Shown piece after piece: positions 8,837-16,110 of a stretch of DNA of 64,000 bases. A program made the position numbers and the translations under genes. Position 1 is the first letter of the stretch. Each line of letters begins with the position of its first letter. The DNA lies in assembly GCF_001650715.1 (NCBI RefSeq), contig NZ_LWQT01000020.1, forward strand, positions 1 through 64,000, written 5' to 3'. Under the pieces are notes generated by a model, which saw only the letters and a list, made by a program, of their open reading frames with translations, did no database searches and was not told where the DNA came from. Source of the DNA: Paramagnetospirillum marisnigri (GTDB lineage Bacteria > Pseudomonadota > Alphaproteobacteria > Rhodospirillales > Magnetospirillaceae).

Positions 8837-9831
8837 TCACCGGCTTTGGGTCAGATCCTCCGGCTTGACCCAACGGTCGAAGTCGTCGGCACCCACATAG
8901 CCCAGCGCCAGCGCCGCCTGACGCAGGGTGCTGCCGTCGTGATGCGCCCGCTTGGCGATCTCGGCGGCGCGGTCGTAACCGATATGGGGCGCCAGTGCCG
9001 TCACCTGCATCAGCGAGCGCTCCAGCAATTGGGCGATACGTTCGCGGTTGGGCTCGATGCCGCTTGCGCAATGAGTCTCGAAGCTGGTCATGCCGTCGGC
9101 CAGCAAGCGCAGGCTCTGCAGCAGGTTGTGGGCGATCAGAGGCTTATAGACGTTCAGTTCGAAATTGCCGGCGGCGGCGGCCATGGTGATGGCGACGTCG
9201 TTGGCCATGACCTGACAGCAGAGCATGGTCAGCGCCTCGCACTGGGTGGGGTTGACCTTGCCCGGCATGATCGAGCTGCCGGGCTCGTTCTCGGGGATGG
9301 AGATTTCCCCCAGCCCGGAACGCGGCCCCGAGGCCAACCAGCGGATGTCGTTGGCGATCTTGGTCAGGGCGACCGCCAGCGGCGTGGCGTCCTGCAAATG
9401 GGGGCGGCCGATCTTGATGATGGCGGCGAAGGCGGCTGATTTCGCCGCTAGGGTCTCGCGCAGCCGGGCCAGCGCCGGCAGGACTCGGCGGACCATGCCC
9501 AGCGCGGCGGCGAGATGCATGGCGGTTGGAAAGACATCGTTGGACGACTGGCCAAGATTGACGTCATCGTTGGGATGAACGAGGCGGTCCGTGCCTCGTC
9601 GGCCGCCGCGATGATGGCCGTCGCCTTGTCCTCGGACAGCAGGCCGAGGTTGCGGTTGACCCCGGCGCAGGCGAATTTCACCCTGGCAAGGACCACGATG
9701 AGGTCTTCGGGCATGCGCTCGTTGGAAATGGCGAAATGCTCGAGCGAGCGCTGCGTCTGGGCGCCCCACAGCCGGTCGGCGGGAACCTCGATGGCGCCAA
9801 AGGAGTCGCGTTCCGTCCGTGTCGTACTCAT
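8837..9831 (-). pseudogene. fumC: Class II fumarase pseudogene with two internal deletions
   Basis: The N-terminus ([20 protein letters not shown]) and C-terminus ([19 protein letters not shown] and [16 protein letters not shown]) are clearly fumarase. Two blocks are missing. The first, of roughly 35 residues, should contain the SGTQTNMN substrate loop and also changes the reading frame near 9590-9610. The second, of well over 100 residues, is an in-frame join from LQDATPLAV to [12 protein letters not shown] near 9370-9390. Active enzymes have about 460 residues; about 320 remain. The cell must have another fumarase elsewhere. Confidence 0.92.
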
Positions 9832-9937
9832 GGTGCGGCCTGTCTCCCCGCCCTATGGTGCAGATCCGCATCAGGATACCGCCATGGCGGTAAGAGTCGA
9901 GCTCATCCATGGTGTCGATGCCTTCGCCCCATGACGG

Positions 9938-10345
9938 CTATCCCGACGCCGCCGTGGTCGTTTGCGAATGCAGGCAGTCAGCGTTTCCAGTTTCACCGGT
10001 GAGGATGACCTGGGCAGAGGGGGCGGCCACCACTTGATGGCCGATCTCTTCCAGCACGAAGGCGGTGGTCTGGCGAAGGGTTGCGTCGTCTTTCACCAAG
10101 GCGACACGCAACTTTCGGTCAAGGCCATCGCGAACCGATAGCGACGCCGGCTTGATGCAGGCCGCACCACCCAATGGCAGCTCGATTGCAAAAGATGCCC
10201 CCCGCCCCGGTCGGGGACGACACCCGAACCTCCAAGCCCAGCAAGTCTGCCGTCCGACTGACGATGGCGAGGCCGCTGCCCTTCTCGCGGTTCCTCTCGG
10301 GGTTGGCCAGTTGCTTGAACTCTTCGAATATCTCCGTGGATCGAA
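9938..10345 (-). pseudogene. Remnant of a hybrid histidine kinase / receiver gene
   Basis: Reading leftward, one frame holds the end of a kinase ATPase domain (EIFEEFKQLANPERNREKGSG then LAIVSRTADLLGLEVR, about 10200-10340). A one-base frameshift near 10185-10200 leads to a second frame (SFAIELPLGG) that runs into a receiver-domain start, LRVALVKDDATLRQTTAFVL (to about 10040). The receiver is cut before its phosphoacceptor Asp. A stop also lies just upstream in the kinase frame. At least two lesions make this a pseudogene. Confidence 0.8.
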
Positions 10346-10399
10346 TCTATCCCGATGACGCCCTGGGTGGAAATGGCGTCAGCCCCCCCACACATCGAG

Positions 10400-10505
10400 T
10401 GACCGAGTTGGGTCATAAGCAGCCGGATCACCGTTCGGCGGTATCGGCCGCTTTACCCGTGCGGCTTCCAATAGCCGCCCTTCTGCATCCGGCCCAATTC
10501 GGTCA
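10400..10505. repeat. Inverted-arm repeat, MITE-like
   Basis: The arms TGACCGAGTTGGG (10400-10412) and CCCAATTCGGTCA (10493-10505) are inverted copies with one mismatch and enclose about 80 bases with no ORF. The same arms recur at 21031-21043 and 22569-22581, where they bracket the IS1182-family element. A small non-autonomous element is one reading; a degenerate intergenic repeat is another. Confidence 0.55.
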
Positions 10506-10554
10506 TTCTGGGGCGAAAAGCCAACTCCACTGTCGGGTGACCCATAAAGCGCAA
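10491..10554. repeat. Element-end repeat, copy 1 (partial)
   Basis: The first 40 bases (GGCCCAATTCGGTCATTCTG onward) are repeated almost exactly at 22567-22606. The next 24 (10531-10554, TGTCGGGTGACCCATAAAGC onward) recur in reverse complement at 22703-22726 with one mismatch. Here the sequence diverges after 10554, so this copy is truncated or rearranged. Confidence 0.7.
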
Positions 10555-10819
10555 CGACGCTTCCCCCAACCCACTGAAAATAATGGCGATGGTGACGGAT
10601 ATTCTGCAAATCCGTTGCCCCATATCCTGCAAATTGGCGATGGCCTCGACGCATAAGCTGCAAGCAGGATATGTAGCCGTCTCCCAAGCGTCGGCCCCTT
10701 CGTGCCCATGATGGTCATGCAACGAGGTGAGCGCAGCGCTCGAAAGCGGCTGTTGGGGCGGCACAGGCAATTTGATGCATTGTTGCCCTAAACCCCATGA
10801 CGCCGCCCCATCAAGCGAA

Positions 10820-10867
10820 TTGCTCCGGCCTTGACTCTGTCCGTATAATTCTATTATTCTCGAAATA
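10820..10867 (+). promoter_or_regulatory. Candidate arsR promoter with palindromic operator at the start codon
   Basis: TTGCTC (10820-10825) and a perfect TATAAT (10844-10849) are separated by 18 bases. The near-palindrome TATTCTCGAAATA (10855-10867) covers the expected transcription start and the A of the arsR ATG. No ribosome site precedes the ATG, so the message may be leaderless or nearly so. Autorepression by ArsR at this palindrome is inference. Confidence 0.55.
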
Positions 10868-11166
10868 TGGAAGAGAAAGACATCATCGCCGCCCTCTCCG
10901 CCCTGGCCCAAGACTCCCGTCTGCGGGTGTTTCGCCTGCTGGTGACCGCCGGGTCTGCGGGCTTACCGGCCGGACAGATCGCCGAGGAATTGGCCATCAC
11001 CCCCAACACCCTGTCGTTCCATCTCTCGCACCTGAAAAACGCCGGATTGGTGGTGGTGCGGCGCGATGGGCGATCCCTGATCTATTCCGCCGAATACGGA
11101 CGCATGCGGGCGGTGCTCGGCTACCTCACCGAGAATTGCTGCTCGCGCGATCCCTGCTGCTCGTAA
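10867..11166 (+). CDS. arsR: ArsR-family metalloid-responsive repressor
   Basis: The 99-residue winged-helix repressor has its DNA-recognition region at ITPNTLSFHLSHLKNAGLV (about 51-69). It lacks a classical ELCVCDL motif in helix 3. Instead it ends in a cysteine-rich tail, ENCCSRDPCCS, two Cys pairs that probably bind arsenite, as in ArsR types with C-terminal sensing sites. It is first in a block with ArsM 12 bases downstream. Confidence 0.9.
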   Translation: MEEKDIIAALSALAQDSRLRVFRLLVTAGSAGLPAGQIAEELAITPNTLSFHLSHLKNAGLVVVRRDGRSLIYSAEYGRMRAVLGYLTENCCSRDPCCS

Positions 11167-11178
11167 GGAGGCCCGGCC

Positions 11179-11973
11179 ATGACCCCCGACCAAATCCGCG
11201 ACTTGGTCCGCATTCGCTATGGCGCCATCGCCGTCGGCGCATCGTCGTCGTGCTGCGCCCCCGCCGCCACGACCTCCTCGTGCTGCGGTCCGGCACCCGA
11301 CGTCGATACCCAGGCCAAGCGCATGGGCTATGGCGAGAACGATCTGGCCGAGGCCGGAGACGGCGCCAATCTCGGCCTGGGGTGCGGCAATCCCCTGGCC
11401 CTCGCCGCCATGCGCCCGGGCGAGGTGGTGGTGGATCTGGGCAGCGGCGCCGGCTTCGATGCCTTCCTGGCCGCCCGCCGGGTGGGCGGCAGCGGCCGGG
11501 TGATCGGCGTCGACATGACCCACGAGATGCTGGCCAAGGCCCGCGCCAACGCCGCCAAGCTGGAATTGGGCAACGTGGAGTTCCGCCTGGGCGAGATCGA
11601 GAATCTGCCGGTCGCCGACAATGCCGCCGACGTGGTGATCTCCAACTGCGTCATCAACCTGTCGCCCGCCAAGGCCCAGGTCTTGGCCGAAGCCTTCCGC
11701 GTGCTGAAGCCCGGTGGCCGGATCGCCGTCTCCGACGTGGTGATGCTGAGGCCCTTGCCGCCCCACCTGGCTGGCCTCAAGGAATTGCTGACTGGCTGCG
11801 CCGCCGGTGCCGCGACGGTGGCCGAGTTGTCGGCCTGGCTGGCGCAGGCGGGCTTCGCCGACATCCGCATCGATCCCAAGCCGGAAAGCCGCGAACTGAT
11901 CGCCACCTGGGCGCCCGGCACAGGGATCGAGGATTACGTCTGCTCGGCCACCATTGAGGCCCGCAAGCCGTAA
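11179..11973 (+). CDS. arsM: Arsenite S-adenosylmethionine methyltransferase
   Basis: The 264-residue product has the SAM-binding motif VVDLGSGAGFDAFLAARRVG (about 84-103). The three cysteines of the ArsM active site are present: Cys69 in LGCGNP, Cys157 in SNCVINLSP and Cys207 in LTGCAAG. The N-terminal region carries two extra Cys pairs (25-26 and 35-36). The enzyme converts As(III) to methylated and finally volatile arsenicals in the cytoplasm. It is coupled to arsR by a 12-base gap. An AAGGAGG ribosome site lies within the gap. Confidence 0.95.
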   Translation: MTPDQIRDLVRIRYGAIAVGASSSCCAPAATTSSCCGPAPDVDTQAKRMGYGENDLAEAGDGANLGLGCGNPLALAAMRPGEVVVDLGSGAGFDAFLAARRVGGSGRVIGVDMTHEMLAKARANAAKLELGNVEFRLGEIENLPVADNAADVVISNCVINLSPAKAQVLAEAFRVLKPGGRIAVSDVVMLRPLPPHLAGLKELLTGCAAGAATVAELSAWLAQAGFADIRIDPKPESRELIATWAPGTGIEDYVCSATIEARKP

Positions 11974-12044
11974 CGTTTCGGCTTTGACGCCCGTCCAATC
12001 GAGGGAGGGCCATCGCGCCCGCTTCAAGAACAGGAGGGCCGCCC

Positions 12045-12596
12045 GTGACGGATATTGATCTTCCCGCGTACCGGGGCGACCTCAGGCGCTTCGTCCTGAG
12101 GTTGACCGGTAATGCCGACCTTGCCGAGGATATCGTCCAGGACACGCTGGTGCGCGCCCTGGCGTCGCCGGCATCCTTCGCCAGGCGATCGCGGCCCATG
12201 ACTTGGCTGTCGGCCATCGCGCTCAACGTGCTGCGGGACCATTACCGCCGCCCGGCCAGCCGGGCCGAAATCGAGTTGGACGAAGCGATGCTCTCCACCC
12301 TGCCGACCGGAGAGCAAAACGCCGAGATGGCGCTGCTGACGGGCGAGATGGGGGCCTGCATCACCGCCCTCGTCATGGCCCTGCCCGAACGGCTGCGCGA
12401 TGTGCTGATCCTCCACCACATGGCCGAGGCCAGCCATGCCGAGATCGCCGCCGCCCTGGATATCTCCGAGGGTAACGCCCGCGTCCTGCTGCACCGGGGG
12501 CGCAGCGCCTTGCGGGAACGGCTGGCCAGTCAGTGCCGCCTGGATTTTGCCGGTGATGCCATTCCCTGCACGCTCCGGGACGGGGAGGCGTCATGA
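12045..12596 (+). CDS. ECF-type RNA polymerase sigma factor
   Basis: The 183-residue sigma-70 family factor has region 2 at about 10-75 (DLAEDIVQDTLVRAL, then TWLSAIALNVLRDHYRR) and region 4 at about 110-165 (LPERLRDVLILHHMAEASHAE and the recognition helix region ISEGNARVLLHRGRSALRE). A short C-terminal tail with two cysteines (CRLDFAGDAIPC) may be a metal or redox site. No anti-sigma gene is adjacent. It overlaps the MFS gene by 4 bases (ATGA), which suggests coupled expression. Confidence 0.92.
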   Translation: MTDIDLPAYRGDLRRFVLRLTGNADLAEDIVQDTLVRALASPASFARRSRPMTWLSAIALNVLRDHYRRPASRAEIELDEAMLSTLPTGEQNAEMALLTGEMGACITALVMALPERLRDVLILHHMAEASHAEIAAALDISEGNARVLLHRGRSALRERLASQCRLDFAGDAIPCTLRDGEAS

Positions 12597-13870
12597 GCCT
12601 CGATCCCTTGCGTGTCCCCATGCCTCCCCATCGCCCCACCGCCAGACCGGAGAAGACCATGCCCCGCTCCGCCACCGGGCACAGCCCGCTTGCCATCCTC
12701 GTCTGCGCCTCGGCCATCCTGGCCATCTCGCTCGGTGTCCGTCATTCCTTCGGCCTGTTCCTCCAGCCCATTTCCACGGAAGGCGGTTGGGGGCGCGAGG
12801 TGTTCGGCTTCGCCATCGCGTTGCAGAACCTGATCTGGGGTCTGGCCCAGCCCTTCGCCGGCCTGTTGGCCGACCGCCTGGGGGCGGGACGCATGATCAT
12901 CGTCGGCACCGCCCTTTATGTGGTCGGGCTGGTCGTCATGGCCCTACCCCAGGGGGAATCCGCCTTCATTCTGGGAGCCGGGGTGCTGGTCGGCCTCGGC
13001 TTGGCCGGGACGACCTATCCCCTGGTGCTGGGGGCGGTAACCCGGGCCACCGCCCCTGAACGGCGCAGCCTGGCGCTGGGCATCGCCATGGGCGGCGCCG
13101 CTTTCGGGCAGTTCGTCATGTTGCCCGGCGCGCTGACCGGCATCGGGGTGCTGGGCTGGTCGGGCACCCTGATGGTTATGGCGCTGCTCGTCCTGCTGAT
13201 GGCGCCACTGGCGGTGCCGCTGTTCGAGCGCAACCGGCCCCCGCTCCAGGCCACGGAGATGAGTGCCGGCCAGGCTATCCGGCTGGCGCTGGGCCACCGG
13301 GGCTTCCAGTTGCTGGCGCTGGGTTTCTTCGTCTGCGGTTTCCAGGTGGTATTCATCGCGACCCATGTGCCGGCCTTCCTGTCCGACAAGGGGATGACGG
13401 CTGGAATCGGCTCGACAGTGCTGGCACTGATCGGCCTCTTGAACATCCCCGGTACCTATTTCGCTGGCCTGTGGGGGACGAAGTGGCGCAAGCCCATGCT
13501 GCTCTCCTGGCTCTATCTCGCCCGCGCCCTGGTAATCGCCCCCTTCGCCTTCCTGCCACTGGGCGAGATGGGCGCCTATGCCTTCGGCGCCGCCATGGGA
13601 CTGGTCTGGCTGTCCACCGTGCCGTTGACCAATGGCACCGTGGCGGCCCAGTTCGGGGTGCGCAACATGTCCATGCTGGGCGGCGTGGTGTTCCTCTCCC
13701 ACCAGCTGGGTGCTTTCCTCGGTGGTTGGCTGGGGGGCGTGCTGTACGACCGGCTAGGCAGTTACGACGGGGCTTGGATCGTCGCCATCGGCCTAAGCCT
13801 GCTGGCCGCCCTGCTGAACCTGCCTATTCGTGAAGAGGCGGTGCCCCAACCGACTCCGGCTCGGGCATGA
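12593..13870 (+). CDS. MFS transporter
   Basis: The 425-residue major-facilitator protein has about 12 membrane helices. The loop motif GLLADRLGAGRMI lies between helices 2 and 3. The first ATG overlaps the sigma gene. A second in-frame ATG at 12659, 9 bases after GGAG, gives a protein that begins right before helix 1, so it is an equal or better start. Substrate unknown. The setting, between arsM and an AhpD-like enzyme, hints at a metalloid or stress role, and no ArsB or Acr3 permease is present. Confidence 0.85.
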   Translation: MSLDPLRVPMPPHRPTARPEKTMPRSATGHSPLAILVCASAILAISLGVRHSFGLFLQPISTEGGWGREVFGFAIALQNLIWGLAQPFAGLLADRLGAGRMIIVGTALYVVGLVVMALPQGESAFILGAGVLVGLGLAGTTYPLVLGAVTRATAPERRSLALGIAMGGAAFGQFVMLPGALTGIGVLGWSGTLMVMALLVLLMAPLAVPLFERNRPPLQATEMSAGQAIRLALGHRGFQLLALGFFVCGFQVVFIATHVPAFLSDKGMTAGIGSTVLALIGLLNIPGTYFAGLWGTKWRKPMLLSWLYLARALVIAPFAFLPLGEMGAYAFGAAMGLVWLSTVPLTNGTVAAQFGVRNMSMLGGVVFLSHQLGAFLGGWLGGVLYDRLGSYDGAWIVAIGLSLLAALLNLPIREEAVPQPTPARA

Positions 13871-13977
13871 GGGCGGTCGGCCTGCTGCTTTGCCTCACGG
13901 CCCTGGCGGCGGCCTGGTCGGTCTACCGGACACCCCAGGCTGACCTCCTGCTGGGAGGCTTGATCTTCTGCCAATGA
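13867..13977 (+). CDS. 36-residue small membrane protein coupled to MFS gene
   Basis: The ATG overlaps the MFS stop (ATGA, 13867-13870) and the frame ends TGA at 13975-13977. The peptide begins MRAVGLLLCLTALAAAWSVY, one hydrophobic helix, and ends LLGGLIFCQ. Tight coupling and clean hydrophobicity support a real small gene, but it could be a chance frame. No function is assigned. Confidence 0.5.
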   Translation: MRAVGLLLCLTALAAAWSVYRTPQADLLLGGLIFCQ

Positions 13978-14029
13978 GAAAGGGCGACGCCAGATGGCGC
14001 CGCCCTTGGTGTCGTGATGACGTCCGGGA

Positions 14030-14512
14030 TCAGCAGCAGCGGGCCGCCTTGGGCGCCTCTCCCCAGCAATCCGAGCGGGACGCCTCGCCGCCGCCGAACC
14101 GGGCCTCGGCATGGGCGACGGCGCGTCCCCGGATGGTCGCGGCCAGGGCGAAGATGGCATCGAGACGGTTTTGCTGCAGCCCCAGGGACCGCGCCGCCCC
14201 CAGGTGCTTGTGGATTTCGGCGGTGCAGTTGACCGCCAGGGCGGCCCCCAGGGAGATCATCTCGGCCAAGGGTTCGGCGACAGCGCAGCCGCATCCCTTC
14301 TTGACCGGATCAAGGCCGAGGGCATGGCGCCGCATCCCCTCGGTGGCCGCCTTGCGCACGCAGACGGCACCGGCCACCGCCGTTTCGATGGCCGTATCGT
14401 CGGCTCCGGCCTTCCGGGCCTCGACCAGGTGATGGGTGACGCAGGGTCGGCATCCCGCCGCCACCGAGATGGCGAGCGCCACCAGTTCTTTCTCCAGAGT
14501 GCTCATGGGCAT
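14030..14512 (-). CDS. Carboxymuconolactone decarboxylase / AhpD-like protein
   Basis: The 160-residue all-helical product carries an AhpD-type redox motif, Cys21-x2-Cys24-x3-His28 (GCRPCVTHH), and a degenerate second repeat (AVNCTAEIHKHL, about 93-104). It ends in a tail with further cysteines (SDCWGE and ARCC). Members are thiol peroxidase partners or small decarboxylases. Such genes frequently accompany arsenic loci, which fits the neighbours. It is transcribed convergently to the MFS gene. Confidence 0.85.
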   Translation of the reverse strand: MPMSTLEKELVALAISVAAGCRPCVTHHLVEARKAGADDTAIETAVAGAVCVRKAATEGMRRHALGLDPVKKGCGCAVAEPLAEMISLGAALAVNCTAEIHKHLGAARSLGLQQNRLDAIFALAATIRGRAVAHAEARFGGGEASRSDCWGEAPKAARCC

Positions 14513-14581
14513 GACTTTCTCCTGCCGTTGGTGTGGTCACCATTAGACGGAGGGAGGCGTGGGGGTGTTACGAGGATGACG

Positions 14582-14690
14582 GCATCAGGTCAATTCAACG
14601 TGCTCGACGACTTCAACCGCGAAGGGCTCGGCATCGAGGTGGATTTCTCGCTGCCCGCCGAACGGGTCGTGCGCATGCTGAACCAGGCGT
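14582..14690 (+). pseudogene. IS3-family transposase OrfB fragment
   Basis: A short frame reads QFNVLDDFNREGLGIEVDFS then LPAERVVRMLNQ, matching the segment around the first catalytic Asp (NVLDDF) of the IS3-family integrase core. Similarity starts and stops abruptly, and neither the rest of the core nor an orfA is nearby. It is a different segment from the fragment at the window start. Confidence 0.75.
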
Positions 14691-14741
14691 TTCGGGGGGC
14701 AGCAGGCCTTGGTCGTTCAGGCAGGTATTACGAAAGACTGT

Positions 14742-14785
14742 CCCGTTCGGAGCGGCCTTTGCATGTTACGTGTCAAAATTTAGCG
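14742..14785. repeat. Element-end repeat, copy 2 (partial)
   Basis: These 44 bases align without gaps to 22644-22687, with a few substitutions. They start in the hairpin part and run through one 21-base unit (TTTGCATGTTACGTGTC). The flanks differ, so it is a truncated copy of the same repeat. Confidence 0.65.
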
Positions 14786-14963
14786 AGAGCCGGGGCGTGT
14801 TCGCGCCCAGGGCGGTCGTCCTTTAACCCGGGAGCTGCGCTCGAAAGCAGCCGTTGGGCGATGGCCGAGTATGTGGCCCTTATGTGCCAAATTCGGTCCT
14901 TTGACTGTTGGGGCGTTCGCACTTGGCGGCCATCATCGGAACGGCATGATGGTGCTCGAAACT
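14786..14963. other. Intergenic scar downstream of hupD
   Basis: No ORF is supported here. The stretch includes the second copy of a 22-base motif (14837-14858, GCGCTCGAAAGCAGCCGTTGG) that also occurs at 10736-10757 with two changes. Together with the IS3 fragment and the repeat just upstream, it looks like accumulated mobile-element debris at the end of the hydrogenase operon. Confidence 0.5.
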
Positions 14964-15416
14964 CTAACCAACCCATTGCTCAACCATGACCGCCGCTTTA
15001 GGTAATGCTGCCTCGACGTTCGGCGTAAGCCCTGCCCCCCAGGTGCTGGTATCGGCAATCTGGATGCCGATCAGGCCGAGGCGCGCCGGGGTTTGGCCGA
15101 TCAGGGCGGCTGCTGCCAGGAGATCGTGCAGGCTGCTTTGGTGCAACGACAGGGGCCGCCCTTGGCCTAGGGACGAAATGCCCTCGCCCTCAAGCACGAC
15201 GATGTCGCCCGGCGCGCGGCCCAGATCGACGGCGTCCAGCAGCACCACCTGCTCGGCGCTGGTCAGCAGCGGCAGCAGGTAAAGCCCCTGGGTGCCGCCA
15301 TCCACCAGTTCCGCATCCCCGGTGCGGCCGCGTTGGCGCAGCAACTCGATCAATCGGGGGCCGACTCCCTCGTCCGCCCACAACAGGTTGCCTACTCCCA
15401 AGATCAGGGTGGTCAC
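14964..15416 (-). CDS. hupD: Hydrogenase maturation endopeptidase, short at the C-terminus
   Basis: The 150-residue product belongs to the HyaD/HupD family, which trims the C-terminal peptide of the large subunit after nickel insertion. It shows LILGVGNLLWADEGVGPRLIE with the metal-binding Glu (about residue 16), the second Asp in LLDAVDLG (about 62) and SLHQSSLHDLL with the metal-ligand His (about 93-98). It starts with GTG 2 bases after the hupC stop. Family members are usually about 190-210 residues, so roughly 40 C-terminal residues are absent here, next to element debris. Confidence 0.88.
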   Translation of the reverse strand: MTTLILGVGNLLWADEGVGPRLIELLRQRGRTGDAELVDGGTQGLYLLPLLTSAEQVVLLDAVDLGRAPGDIVVLEGEGISSLGQGRPLSLHQSSLHDLLAAAALIGQTPARLGLIGIQIADTSTWGAGLTPNVEAALPKAAVMVEQWVG

Positions 15417-15418
15417 GC

Positions 15419-16108
15419 TTACCGCCTGTATTGCCTGATGCCCGACAGCATGGTCGAAACCATGGTCTGACGGCCGACAGCATCTTCGCGGATGGCGATA
15501 TAGATGTGCGACATGGTGAAGCAGACCAGGGCCCACAGGCACAGCCGGTGGAGCAGGTGCAGATCCAGGGTATTGCCGAAGATGGACACCATCCAACCAA
15601 AGCAAAAATACTGCCAGGAATCATGGCCAGTCACCTCGGCCAGCATGGCGAATCCGGTTAGAATGGTCAGGAGCGACGGCAGCACGAACAACACCAGCAT
15701 GATGACGTTGGCCACGGGATTAAGCCCGACATAGCGCGGTGCCAGCTTCAGCAGCAACAGGTTCCATTTGATCTGGGCCCAGAAGCCGTCAGTCCAGCTC
15801 TTCTTCCAGAAGGTGGGCAAGAACAATTGCCAAGAGTATTGGTTGCCGTTAAACGCCCAATAGACCCTGAAGAGAAAGCCGAGGGCAAAGAGCTGGCCGC
15901 TGGCTAGGTGGGCGAAGCGCAGCCAGCCCATCACATAGAGGCTGGACGTGTCGCCCGAACTGGACGGCAGGGGCGTGCCGATCAGATAGCCGCTGACGAT
16001 CAGGACCACCACCAGCAGGGCGTTGATCCAGTGCCAGGCCCGGCACGGCCAGTCGAAGATCCGCTGCGGAGGCAGATCGCCATCATCGGGCAGGCGCTGG
16101 TATCCCAT
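15419..16108 (-). CDS. hupC: Ni/Fe-hydrogenase b-type cytochrome subunit
   Basis: The 229-residue inner-membrane dihaem cytochrome b anchors HupSL and passes electrons to quinone. Four helices are visible. Haem-ligand histidines lie in ACRAWHWINALL-type sequence (CRAWHWINALL, about 23-33), LRFAHLASGQ (about 63-72) and near the end (DLHLLHRLCLWAL, MSHIYIAIRE). The start at 16108 is the first Met matching the family N-terminus and lies 3 bases after hupL. Confidence 0.95.
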   Translation of the reverse strand: MGYQRLPDDGDLPPQRIFDWPCRAWHWINALLVVVLIVSGYLIGTPLPSSSGDTSSLYVMGWLRFAHLASGQLFALGFLFRVYWAFNGNQYSWQLFLPTFWKKSWTDGFWAQIKWNLLLLKLAPRYVGLNPVANVIMLVLFVLPSLLTILTGFAMLAEVTGHDSWQYFCFGWMVSIFGNTLDLHLLHRLCLWALVCFTMSHIYIAIREDAVGRQTMVSTMLSGIRQYRR

Positions 16109-16110
16109 GG

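Larger units (their letters stand above)
10346..10866. other. Degraded intergenic stretch before arsR
   Basis: Apart from the two repeats described separately, this stretch has no convincing gene. A minus-strand frame between about 10560 and 10800 contains LHDHHGHEGADAWE and paired cysteines and might be the remains of a small metal-related protein, but it reads directly into the repeat and I cannot name it. A 22-base motif at 10736-10757 (GCGCTCGAAAGCGGCTGTTGG) recurs at 14837-14858. Confidence 0.45.

Noticed and set aside
10453-10911. Minus-strand ORF of 152 codons with LHDHHGHEGADAWE and paired cysteines
   Set aside because: It runs through the repeat and overlaps the arsR promoter and start. 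The start codon lies inside arsR, so it is at best a degraded fragment.
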